Shown here: positions 56,984-64,000 of the stretch, in pieces
Numbering within the stretch: the first letter of the stretch is position 1
Layout: each line of letters opens with the position of its first letter
From: Mycolicibacterium gadium
GTDB lineage: Bacteria; Actinomycetota; Actinomycetes; Mycobacteriales; Mycobacteriaceae
Reading direction: 5' to 3'
DNA length: 64,000 nt
NCBI RefSeq assembly: GCF_010728925.1
Contig: NZ_AP022608.1
Span: 3,472,001 to 3,536,000 of the forward strand
Program-made: the position numbers and the translations under genes
The notes under the pieces: generated by a model
What the model saw: the letters and a program-made list of their open reading frames with translations, nothing else
Databases searched by the model: none
Told to the model about the DNA's origin: nothing

Positions 56984-58387
56984 CTATGCAAACAACGGTG
57001 GGGGCCGCCATCCTCCGAATACCGCTTCCAGCCGACCCGCGACCGCCAGCGCCGTCGCGTCCTGCCATGGTCTCGCCACGATCTGCACACCGACGGGCAG
57101 ACCCTCCTTCGAGGTGCCGCAGCGGACCACTGCCGCAGGCCAGCCGGTCAGGTTGTGCGCCATCAGATGGGAGAAGTCCGTGATCTCGACCAGCCCGTGA
57201 TGGTGGGGCTTGGCCGCGGTCGGCATCACGGGTCCGACGATCACGTCGTAGTCGGCCATGAACTCGAGCATCTCGATGCGGTAGGTGTCGATGTCGACCA
57301 GCCTGCTTCGCGCATCGGACAGCGAGAACTCGACCAGCCGCGCCTGCTCGAGGAATTCGGCAAGTTCCTCGGAGGGATCGGTGGCCCCGATGGCGGCCAG
57401 ATCCGCTTCGAACCCGCGGCCCCGATCTCCGCCGAGGAACACCCACTCCCACAACAACTCCATCGTGCGTACCAGGCAGGGCGGGCTGTTGTGCTCGACG
57501 GCGCCGACCATTCCCGTCAGTGCCTGCACCACATCGCTGACGACAGCGGCGACGTCGTCGTCGGGCGGCGAGATGCCGTCGTCGAGATACGTGGCGACGC
57601 GCAGGGCCGAGACGTCGACGTCGTCCGGGTCGCCAAGCGGCGCGGGCACCGCGTATGGATCGCGCAGATCCGGACCGTTCATGATCGACAGGCCCAGATG
57701 TAGGTCAGCCACCGCCCGGGCGAGCGGGCCGTAGCAGTTGAACGGGCCGAAGATGCCGAGCGCGTCGCCGAACACACTGCCGGTGCGCGGGATTCGGCCG
57801 TGGGTGGGCTTGAGGCCGGCGATTCCGGTGTTGTGACACGGCTGCCGGATGCTGCCGCCGCCGTCCGACCCCACGCTCAGTGCGGCGCCGCCGGCGGACA
57901 CGAGGGCCGCCGATCCGCCGCTGCTACCGCCGGGTGTGCGCGACAGGTCGAACGGATTGTTGGTGCGACCGTAGACGCTGTTGTTGGATTCTCCGCCGCG
58001 GCCCATCTCGGGGACGTTCGTCAGGCCGAGCACGATGGCGCCTTCCCCGCGCAGCCTGGAGACCGCGGTCGCATCCTTGTCTGCGGTCGCGCGCAGCACC
58101 GGACTGCCGCCCGAACACCGAAGCCCCGCGACGTGCATGACGTCTTTGACCACAACCGGCAGTCCATGCGCCCGGCCGAGCGGGGCGCCGCGGGCGACGC
58201 GATCGTCGGCTTCGGCCGCGGCCGTCAGGCACTGCTGGGGGTCGGTGGCCTGTACGAGCGCGTTGAGGGCGGGGTTGATCGCCTCGATTCGCGCGAGGTG
58301 CGCGTGGACGACGTCACGGCACGAAACCGTGCCCGCCGCCATGAGCGCGATCAGCTGGTGGGCCGGCAACTGACAGAGATCGGTCAT
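56984..58387 (-). CDS. Amidase, amidase-signature family
   Basis: Protein of 467 residues. The Ser-cisSer-Lys triad is visible: Lys81 (LPVVVKDVMHVAG), Ser155 (TPGGSSGGSA) and Ser179 (GSDGGGSIRQP). The glycine-rich signature between them is typical of AmiA/AmiC-like amidases. It hydrolyses an amide to acid and ammonia; the substrate is unknown. The downstream F420 oxidoreductase is 11 nt away. The divergent small membrane protein gene is 194 nt upstream, with a CRP site between. Confidence 0.88.
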   Translation of the reverse strand: MTDLCQLPAHQLIALMAAGTVSCRDVVHAHLARIEAINPALNALVQATDPQQCLTAAAEADDRVARGAPLGRAHGLPVVVKDVMHVAGLRCSGGSPVLRATADKDATAVSRLRGEGAIVLGLTNVPEMGRGGESNNSVYGRTNNPFDLSRTPGGSSGGSAALVSAGGAALSVGSDGGGSIRQPCHNTGIAGLKPTHGRIPRTGSVFGDALGIFGPFNCYGPLARAVADLHLGLSIMNGPDLRDPYAVPAPLGDPDDVDVSALRVATYLDDGISPPDDDVAAVVSDVVQALTGMVGAVEHNSPPCLVRTMELLWEWVFLGGDRGRGFEADLAAIGATDPSEELAEFLEQARLVEFSLSDARSRLVDIDTYRIEMLEFMADYDVIVGPVMPTAAKPHHHGLVEITDFSHLMAHNLTGWPAAVVRCGTSKEGLPVGVQIVARPWQDATALAVAGRLEAVFGGWRPPPLFA

Positions 58388-58553
58388 GCTCGCTCGTCTC
58401 GTACTTCCCCGGTTTCCGCAGGGGTTACGTGGCAGTGTTCACCAGATACGCAGTGGTCGGGCCGTTATCAGGCTGCAATGGCGACATCTGATCCATCGGC
58501 ATCGCGGAAGCCGGATCGGTGTTATATGGTGTGGCTCACATAGTGAAGATCGA

Positions 58554-58569
58554 TGTGATGCATGTCACA
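58554..58569. promoter_or_regulatory. Perfect CRP-type palindrome before small membrane protein gene
   Basis: TGTGATGCATGTCACA is a full 16-bp palindrome matching TGTGA-N6-TCACA. It overlaps or abuts the AAGGAGG ribosome-binding site and ends 12 nt before the GTG 58582. At this position it would act as a repressor site or serve the divergent amidase promoter. Confidence 0.75.
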
Positions 58570-58581
58570 AAGGAGGCGGTT

Positions 58582-58791
58582 GTGGGCCGTGACCCGCTGA
58601 CGGGGTTGGAGTCGCACCCGGTTCGTGCAGACAGCCACCACCACGTCCGATGGTTCTATGTCCTCCTGCTCGTCGTGATCGCGATTGCCGCGATCGCGGG
58701 CATCGTCAGCACCATGGCGATGGGACAGCCGCAGGTGGCGTTCGTCATCGGCCTCGTCGCCGTGGCGTTCTTCTCGCGGATCGGCTGCTGA
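58582..58791 (+). CDS. Small membrane protein with two helices
   Basis: Protein of 69 residues from GTG 58582, which follows AAGGAGG by 5 nt. After a polar N-terminus with SHHHVRW, two hydrophobic segments appear (WFYVLLLVVIAIAAIAGIV and VAFVIGLVAVAFFSRIGC). No domain is recognised. A longer ATG form at 58519 would overlap the CRP palindrome and is rejected. The CRP site just upstream suggests cAMP control. The next gene follows after 35 nt. Confidence 0.65.
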   Translation: MGRDPLTGLESHPVRADSHHHVRWFYVLLLVVIAIAAIAGIVSTMAMGQPQVAFVIGLVAVAFFSRIGC

Positions 58792-58826
58792 CCGTACTTG
58801 ACGGGGGCCGGCGCTAGCCTGGCGCC

Positions 58827-59252
58827 ATGGCCCTCTCCAAGGAAGAACGCGAACAGTTTCTGGCCGAGCCCCACATTGGGGCGCTCTCGGTGAGCGCTGG
58901 TGACAAGCGCGGGCCGCTGACAGTGCCGATCTGGTACCAGTACAGTCCCGGCGGTGAACCCTGGATCCATACGGGTGCCGGCTCGCGAAAGCATCGCCTC
59001 ATCGAAACGCAGGGCGAGTTCACTCTGATGGCCCAGCGCCTCGAGCCGACGGTGCGCTACGTCGCGGTCGACGGCCCGGTCAGCCGCATCGAACCGGCCA
59101 CCGACGAACAACTCGTCGAGATGGTCAGGCGCTACCTCCCGCCGGACAAGGTCGACGGTTATCTCGAATTCGCCCGCCGCGAGCACGGCGAGGGCGTCGC
59201 CATCTTCATGAAGCCGCAGCATTGGCTCTCGTCCGACCTGGGAGCGGTCTAA
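58827..59252 (+). CDS. FMN/F420-binding split-barrel protein (PNPOx-like)
   Basis: Protein of 141 residues. EREQFLAEPHIGALSVSAGD, GPLTVPIWYQYSPGGEPWIH, GSRKHRLIETQGEFTLMAQR and VRYVAVDGPVSRIE match the small pyridoxamine-oxidase-like split-barrel family found in many copies in mycobacteria, often F420-dependent. The substrate is unknown. Its TAA stop shares CTAA with the convergent AMP ligase gene (59249-59252). Confidence 0.85.
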   Translation: MALSKEEREQFLAEPHIGALSVSAGDKRGPLTVPIWYQYSPGGEPWIHTGAGSRKHRLIETQGEFTLMAQRLEPTVRYVAVDGPVSRIEPATDEQLVEMVRRYLPPDKVDGYLEFARREHGEGVAIFMKPQHWLSSDLGAV

Positions 59253-60730
59253 CCCTCCCGATAGAGCGCGGCCACCGCCGGCAGGCTGACCTTCAGCGCG
59301 GGGTTGCGCGGCAGCTCGTCGACGACGGTGAAGGCAACCGGCACGTTGTAGGCCGGCAGCTCCTGGCGGACAAGGTCTTTCAGTTCATCGCCGGATGGCG
59401 CCGCCATGCCCTCGACGACTTCGATCGCGGCGAACGGCACCTGGCCCAGCCGTGGGTCAGCTACGCCGACCACGCACGCGTCACGCACGGCGGGATGCGA
59501 GATCAGCACGCGCCGAACGGTTTCCGGCATGATCTTGAACCCGCCGCGGTTGATCGCACCGTCGGCCCGACCGTGCAGGTAGACGAAGCCGTCGGCGTCG
59601 ATGGAGGCGATGTCAGTGGTACGGATCCAATCCGGGCTGATCGGCGCCACCTTCGCTTCGAGCAGACCCTGCTCGCCGGCGGGCAGTTCCGCCCCGGTAT
59701 CCGCGTCGACGACACGGACCTCGGTGTCGGGCAGCGCCCGCCCGACGCTGTCACGTTTGGATTCACCGAACTCGTCGACGAGGTCCGGCGTCCAGGCGCA
59801 CAGCGATCCGGCGAATTCCGTTGCACCGTAAGCCAACCGGATGGGAATGCCGAAGTGCTCCTCGAATTCGACACGGGTCTGCGGGTCGAGTGGCCCCGAG
59901 GCGCTGATCAGGAACTCCAGCGACGCCAGTTCCTCTTTGGCGACCTCGGCGTCCAGCAGCATGCGCACCACCGCGGGCTGCACACCGGAACGCGTGATGC
60001 GGTGCGTCTTGATCACGTCGACGAATCCCTCGACCGAGAAGCGTTCCAGCATCACGATCCGCCTGGAGTTGTAGATACCCGCGACGAGTTGGCAGACGCC
60101 GATACCCCCGAACTGCCAGTACGCCAGTTCCGGAGGCGCGTCCGACGGGGCGGTTTCCCCGCTGGTCACGCTGAACACCGTGCGCGCCAGCACCGGTGTC
60201 ATGATCGCCTGCCGCTTCGGCGGGCCGGTGGTGCCACTGGTCAGGATCTGCAGTGCCACACCGGGTTCGACTTCGGCGTGCTTTCGCGACGGGTCTCGCC
60301 GCTCGAGGCCCTCGACCTGTGACACCGTCGGGTCGGTCAGCGAAATGGCCACGCCGGCACAACCTGCCCGCTGGCACGCCGCGATGACCTCGTGCGTCCA
60401 GTCCTCGCGATCCGCGATGATCGCCGACAGTGCCAGCTTCTCGATATCGCGGCCGATCGCCTCGGGCGACTGGAAGGAGTAGATCATCGAGACCGGGCGG
60501 CCGATGGCGAGAAAGCCGACGATCGCGGCGGCGTGCTGCAACCGGTTGCGGACCACGAGACCGACGGGTGCGCCGTCGGCGACGTCAGCGCTGCGCAATA
60601 CGTCGGCGATGGCGGCACCGTATGCGGCGACCTCGTCGCCGGTGTACCAGCGGCCCTCGAACTGGATGCACTGGCGGTCGCCGTAGCTCGCCAAGCCCGC
60701 GGCGAACGATTCGGTGAAGCTCCCGGGCAC
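59249..60730 (-). CDS. AMP-forming acid-CoA ligase (ANL family)
   Basis: Protein of 493 residues from GTG 60730. P-loop ILTSGTTGPPKRQAIM, AYGATEFAGSL (A5), RTTDIASIDADGFVYLHGRA (A7/A8) and the C-terminal lysine in ELPRNPALKVSL are all present. This is slightly shorter than typical FadD proteins and has an atypical A3 lysine context (PPKRQ). It should form acyl-AMP and then acyl-CoA; the acid is not predictable. It stands alone, followed on the same strand by no gene within the operon distance. Confidence 0.85.
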   Translation of the reverse strand: MPGSFTESFAAGLASYGDRQCIQFEGRWYTGDEVAAYGAAIADVLRSADVADGAPVGLVVRNRLQHAAAIVGFLAIGRPVSMIYSFQSPEAIGRDIEKLALSAIIADREDWTHEVIAACQRAGCAGVAISLTDPTVSQVEGLERRDPSRKHAEVEPGVALQILTSGTTGPPKRQAIMTPVLARTVFSVTSGETAPSDAPPELAYWQFGGIGVCQLVAGIYNSRRIVMLERFSVEGFVDVIKTHRITRSGVQPAVVRMLLDAEVAKEELASLEFLISASGPLDPQTRVEFEEHFGIPIRLAYGATEFAGSLCAWTPDLVDEFGESKRDSVGRALPDTEVRVVDADTGAELPAGEQGLLEAKVAPISPDWIRTTDIASIDADGFVYLHGRADGAINRGGFKIMPETVRRVLISHPAVRDACVVGVADPRLGQVPFAAIEVVEGMAAPSGDELKDLVRQELPAYNVPVAFTVVDELPRNPALKVSLPAVAALYREG

Positions 60731-60784
60731 CCCGTCAATCTAGTCAGTCGGACCTCACGCCGGCATCGACTCGCCGGCCTGAGG

Positions 60785-62614
60785 TCAGGTGGTCTCTGCG
60801 CGACCGCCGAGATGCTTGGCCAGGAATCGGTCGGCGCGGCGATAGAAGTCGAGGCGGTTCTCGGGTTTGACGAGGCCGTGGCCTTCGTTTTCGTACAGCG
60901 CGTACTCGTGGTCGATGCCGTGCTCTTTCATGGCGGCGACGATCTGTTCGGACTCCGCCTGCTTCACCCGTGGATCGTTCTCGCCCTGGGCAATCAGGAT
61001 GGGGATCGCAATGTTGTCGACTTTGGACAGCGGCGAGCGCGACCACAGGAAGTCCTCGTCGTCGCCGACCCGTTTGTGGAACATCGACAGCAGCGGTTTC
61101 CAATACTCGGGAATCGACGCGATGAGGGTGTTCAGGTTTGACGGGCCGACCATCGAGATCGCGCACCTGAAGACGTCGGGGGTGAACGTCGCACCGATCA
61201 GCGCGGCATAGCCGCCGTACGAGCCGCCGTAGATCGCGACGCGGTCGCGGTCGACGATGTCTTGTGCGACAAGGTGTTCGACGGCGTCCAGCAGGTCGTC
61301 GTGCATCTTGGCGCCCCACTCGCGATCTCCGGCGTTGAGGAAGCTCTTGCCGTAACCGGCGGAGCCGCGGAAGTTCACGTGCACGCACACGTAGCCCCGG
61401 TTCGCCAGCCACTGCGCTTCGGGATCCAGCCCCCACGCGTCGCGGACCCACGGCCCGCCGTGCACGGTGAGTACAGCGGGTAGACCTGAGCGCTCGGCCT
61501 CCGCCGGAAAGGTCAAATAGCCGTGGATCGTCAGCCCGTCGCGCGCGGTGAAACTGAACGGTTCCATCGGCACCAGCGCGTAGTCGTTGAGCTGCGGTCG
61601 ATGGTCGAACAGGAACGTCGACGTCTTCGTGTCACGGTCCCAGGTGTAGAACTTCACCGGGCCGCTGTCGTCGTCGAACGTCACGAGCCACGTTTTGTCA
61701 TCGTTGCTTCGATCGGTGATCGACAGATCGCCGCTGCTCAGCCGTTGCAGGGCTGCGATGTCGCCACGGACCGCGTCGTCGAATACCTGATACTCCAGGC
61801 GATCCCGGTACACCAGCACGGCCTCGACCTCGCGGGTGTCCGGGTTCAACATCGCGCCCGCGATGTCGTAATCCGGATCCTCGGCGATCACGTCGAAAGC
61901 ACCCGTCGCCGTGTCCATCTTCACCAGGCGACCGGTGTTGGCGTCGACGGAGGTCTGGACGTACATGCTGTGGCCGTCTCTGGTGAAGCCCAGTGGTCCC
62001 GACGTCTCTGCATCTTCCGGCGGCACCTGCAACAGCGGGCGCCAGTCCGACGCCTCGTCGTCGCGCACCAGGAACACCGCGCCACCGTCGGGCAGTGGCT
62101 GCACGGCGCCGCGAACCTTCAGGTCGGGGTCGACGACCCAACCGACGAAACCGGGGTTCTCGACGATCTTCTCGAGCTCTCCCGTCGTCAGATCCAGCCG
62201 GTAAACGTCGTGCAGCTGAGGGTTGTCCTTGTTCAGGCCGAGCAGCACGACGTTGGGAAATTCCTTGCGGTGGGCGATGATCTGACATTGCACCTCGTCG
62301 AACGGAGTCAGGTCGCGCTCGACGCCCGTCTCCAAGTCGACGTCGAAGAGGCGGAAGTTCTCGCTGCCGTCTTTGTCCCGCACGTACATGATGTGGCGGC
62401 TGTCGTGCGCCCAAAAATACCCCTGGATCCCGCGTTCGGTGTCGTGGGTCACCGGTCGTTCGTTGTCCGCCCCGGCGGCGCCGACGAACACGTTCATCAC
62501 GCCGTCCAGCGGCGCCATGTACGACAGCCGCTTGCCGTCCGGCGAGATCTGGGCTCCCGCCCGCTCTGGGTTGCCAAGCAGCACTTCGAGCGGAATGAGC
62601 TTCACGTCGGCCAT
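60785..62614 (-). CDS. S9-family prolyl oligopeptidase-like serine peptidase
   Basis: Protein of 609 residues with a seven-bladed beta-propeller (about 20-350) and an alpha/beta hydrolase domain. Ser465 lies in YGGSYGGYA; the Asp and His of the triad lie in AQGENDPRVKQAE and NEGHGLVKPENR. HGGPWVRDAWG forms the oxyanion region. It cleaves short peptides, perhaps for recycling. No signal peptide is visible, so it is cytosolic. A strong hairpin terminator of fadB lies upstream (62642-62689). Confidence 0.88.
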   Translation of the reverse strand: MADVKLIPLEVLLGNPERAGAQISPDGKRLSYMAPLDGVMNVFVGAAGADNERPVTHDTERGIQGYFWAHDSRHIMYVRDKDGSENFRLFDVDLETGVERDLTPFDEVQCQIIAHRKEFPNVVLLGLNKDNPQLHDVYRLDLTTGELEKIVENPGFVGWVVDPDLKVRGAVQPLPDGGAVFLVRDDEASDWRPLLQVPPEDAETSGPLGFTRDGHSMYVQTSVDANTGRLVKMDTATGAFDVIAEDPDYDIAGAMLNPDTREVEAVLVYRDRLEYQVFDDAVRGDIAALQRLSSGDLSITDRSNDDKTWLVTFDDDSGPVKFYTWDRDTKTSTFLFDHRPQLNDYALVPMEPFSFTARDGLTIHGYLTFPAEAERSGLPAVLTVHGGPWVRDAWGLDPEAQWLANRGYVCVHVNFRGSAGYGKSFLNAGDREWGAKMHDDLLDAVEHLVAQDIVDRDRVAIYGGSYGGYAALIGATFTPDVFRCAISMVGPSNLNTLIASIPEYWKPLLSMFHKRVGDDEDFLWSRSPLSKVDNIAIPILIAQGENDPRVKQAESEQIVAAMKEHGIDHEYALYENEGHGLVKPENRLDFYRRADRFLAKHLGGRAETT

Positions 62615-62641
62615 CGGACTATCGTCACCGATCCGGCGAAC

Positions 62642-62689
62642 AGACGCAAAATCCCCCGAAAGTTCGGCATTTCGGGGGATTTCGCGTCT
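62642..62689. terminator. Hairpin terminator downstream of fadB
   Basis: Arms 62642-62662 and 62669-62689 (AGACGCnAAATCCCCCGAAA and its complement) match at 19 of 21 positions with a 6-nt loop. It lies 12 nt after the fadB stop on the minus strand and 28 nt upstream of the peptidase start codon, insulating the two genes. Confidence 0.8.
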
Positions 62690-62700
62690 CGTCGGAGAAC

Positions 62701-64000
62701 TTACAGCAGCGACTTCGGCGGGTTGAAACGGTCGCCGTACTTGGCGGCCAGCTCCTTGGCGCGCGCGACGAACGCGTCCTTGCCGACGCCGCCCGGACCC
62801 TCGTAGCCGACGATGAACTGCGCCGACCCACCGGTGTACGGCGGGAAGCCGATGCCCATGATCGAGCCGATGTTGGCATCGGCGGTCGACGTGAGAACGC
62901 CTTCGTCAAGGCACTTCTGCGTTTCCAGCGCCTCGGCGAACAGCATCCGGTCGATCATGTCCTGCAGCGGGATCTCGGTGCTGCCGGACTTGAACGTCTC
63001 ACGCAGCCCCGGCCACAGTCCGGCCCGCTTACCGTCGACGTACTCATAGAAGCCGGCGCCCTTGAGCCGTGACGGCCGGTCGAGTTCGATCATCTTCTCG
63101 ACGACCGCCTCGGCCGGGTGCGGCACATAGGTGCCACCCTCATCCTCGACACCCTTGCGGGAAGCGACGGCGATCTTGTGCATCAGCTCGAGATTCAGCT
63201 CGTCGGACAGCTGCAGCGGCGGCGCCGGATAGCCGGCCTGCGAACCCGCCTGCTCGATGCTGGCCGGCGCGATGCCCTCACCGAGCATCGCGAGCGCCTC
63301 GTTGACGAAGGTGCCGATGACGCGGCTGGTGAAGAAGCCACGGCTGTCGTTGACCACGATCGGCGTCTTGCCGATGGCCAGCGTGTAGTCGAACACGCGG
63401 GCCAGCGCCTCGTCAGAGGTCTTCTCGCCCTTGATGATCTCGACCAGGGGCATCTTGTCGACCGGTGAGAAGAAGTGGATGCCGATGAAGTCCTCCTGGC
63501 GCTTCACGCCGGTCGCCAGACCGGTGATCGGCAACGTGGAGGTGTTCGACCCCAGCAGCGCATTGGGCTCGACGATGTCCTCGATTTCCTGGAACACCTT
63601 GTGCTTGAGGTCCTGGCTTTCGAAGACCGCCTCGATGACGAAGTCGACGCCCTTGAAGTCGGCGGCGTCGGCGGTCGGGGTGATGCGGGCCAGCAGTGCG
63701 TCGGATTTCTCCTGCGTGGTCTTGCCCCGCTCCAGCGCCTTGGCTTCGAGCTTCTCAGAGTAGCCCTTACCCTTCTGCGCGGCCTCGATCGAGACGTCCT
63801 TGAGCACGACGTCGAACCCGGCCTTGGCCGAGACGTAGGCGATGCCGGCGCCCATCATGCCCGCGCCGAGCACACCGATCTTGTTGATCTCGACGGGCTT
63901 GATGCCGTCGGGACGGCTCCCCCCGCCGTTGATGTGCTGCAGGTCCAGGAAGAACGCCTGGATCATGTTCTTGGCGGTCTGGCCGGTGACCAGATGGGTG
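62701..64000 (-). CDS. fadB: FadB, fatty acid oxidation multifunctional protein (5' end outside window)
   Basis: The last ~433 codons are in the window; the frame is open to base 64000, where the enoyl-CoA hydratase half continues. The visible part is the 3-hydroxyacyl-CoA dehydrogenase: NAD motif IGVLGAGMMGAGIAYVSAKA, ESQDLKHKVFQEIED, FFSPVDKMPLVEIIKGEKTS and the second domain MGIGFPPYTGGSAQFIVGYE. It carries out two beta-oxidation steps with FadA as partner. Synteny fits Rv0860. An ATG at 63966 is internal. Confidence 0.92.
   Translation of the reverse strand, partial: THLVTGQTAKNMIQAFFLDLQHINGGGSRPDGIKPVEINKIGVLGAGMMGAGIAYVSAKAGFDVVLKDVSIEAAQKGKGYSEKLEAKALERGKTTQEKSDALLARITPTADAADFKGVDFVIEAVFESQDLKHKVFQEIEDIVEPNALLGSNTSTLPITGLATGVKRQEDFIGIHFFSPVDKMPLVEIIKGEKTSDEALARVFDYTLAIGKTPIVVNDSRGFFTSRVIGTFVNEALAMLGEGIAPASIEQAGSQAGYPAPPLQLSDELNLELMHKIAVASRKGVEDEGGTYVPHPAEAVVEKMIELDRPSRLKGAGFYEYVDGKRAGLWPGLRETFKSGSTEIPLQDMIDRMLFAEALETQKCLDEGVLTSTADANIGSIMGIGFPPYTGGSAQFIVGYEGPGGVGKDAFVARAKELAAKYGDRFNPPKSLL

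Overview
The window is from a fast-growing Mycobacterium (Mycolicibacterium type). The DNA is GC-rich. Gene content and order follow the M. tuberculosis block Rv0906 to Rv0860, read backwards: Rv0906-like, echA6, accD3, prrAB, Rv0898c, Rv0897c, gltA2, citA, Rv0887c, fprB, Rv0885, serC, sepH, Rv0882, Rv0881, Rv0880, Rv0879c, Rv0877, Rv0876c, Rv0875c, cspB, Rv0870c, moaA2, moaD2, rpfA, moaE2, mog, moaC2, Rv0863, Rv0862c, ercc3/XPB and fadB. These assignments come from recalled family sequences, not a search. The ompATb (Rv0899-0901) genes of slow growers are absent; an FKBP isomerase gene stands in that place.

Layout. 1-2762: lipid genes (MBL hydrolase, echA6, accD3) with a 26-bp divergent leaderless promoter and a 24-bp-arm hairpin. 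2794-10301: accessory metabolism (DUF1772-like protein, TetR with a divergent FAD monooxygenase and a clear operator, acyl-CoA ligase, epoxide hydrolase, a frameshifted flavoprotein). 10298-14070: a heterodimeric ABC exporter driven by a MerR/SoxR-type promoter. 14372-18652: prrAB, FKBP, DUF2630 and a phytoene-dehydrogenase-like oxidoreductase. 18663-21975: a DHA2 drug exporter with MarR regulator and a damaged IS30 element. 22027-26725: two citrate synthases, TetR, a PNPOx-family oxidase and an MDMPI-like protein. 26802-32492: GH16 enzyme, GT-C glycosyltransferase, VOC protein, frameshifted fprB and an AurF-like diiron oxygenase. 32626-37661: methionine aminopeptidase, CAP protein, serC, sepH, rRNA methylase and MarR. 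37722-45982: SRPBCC protein, DUF3027, MFS, GST, cspB, moaA2 and moaD2. 45983-50729: rpfA with a CRP site and c-di-AMP riboswitch, then the convergent moaC2/mog/moaE2 operon. 50787-55979: XPB helicase with its partner, cupin, and a secreted proline-rich RpfA-like protein. 55983-64000: LLM oxidoreductase, amidase, small membrane protein, FMN-split-barrel protein, AMP ligase, S9 peptidase and fadB.

Mobile DNA. Two apparently identical 1112-bp IS481-family copies (38446-39557 and 47980-49091) have inserted into N-CTAG-N hexamers. In both, the transposase stop codon lies in the flanking target duplication rather than in the element. One copy sits exactly where two convergent genes ended. The IS30 element abuts a half-copy of the hairpin found after accD3, which suggests a rearrangement.

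The most informative non-coding signals are the SoxR-like operator inside a 19-bp promoter spacer (14117-14147), the TetR palindrome (4549-4570), the rpfA leader (CRP site plus ydaO riboswitch), a perfect CRP palindrome just before a small membrane protein gene (58554-58569), and a terminator-like hairpin in the cspB leader. Four frame disruptions (one flavoprotein gene carrying two, the IS30 transposase and fprB) need checking. Three of the four breaks fall in or beside runs of six G and could be sequencing errors.
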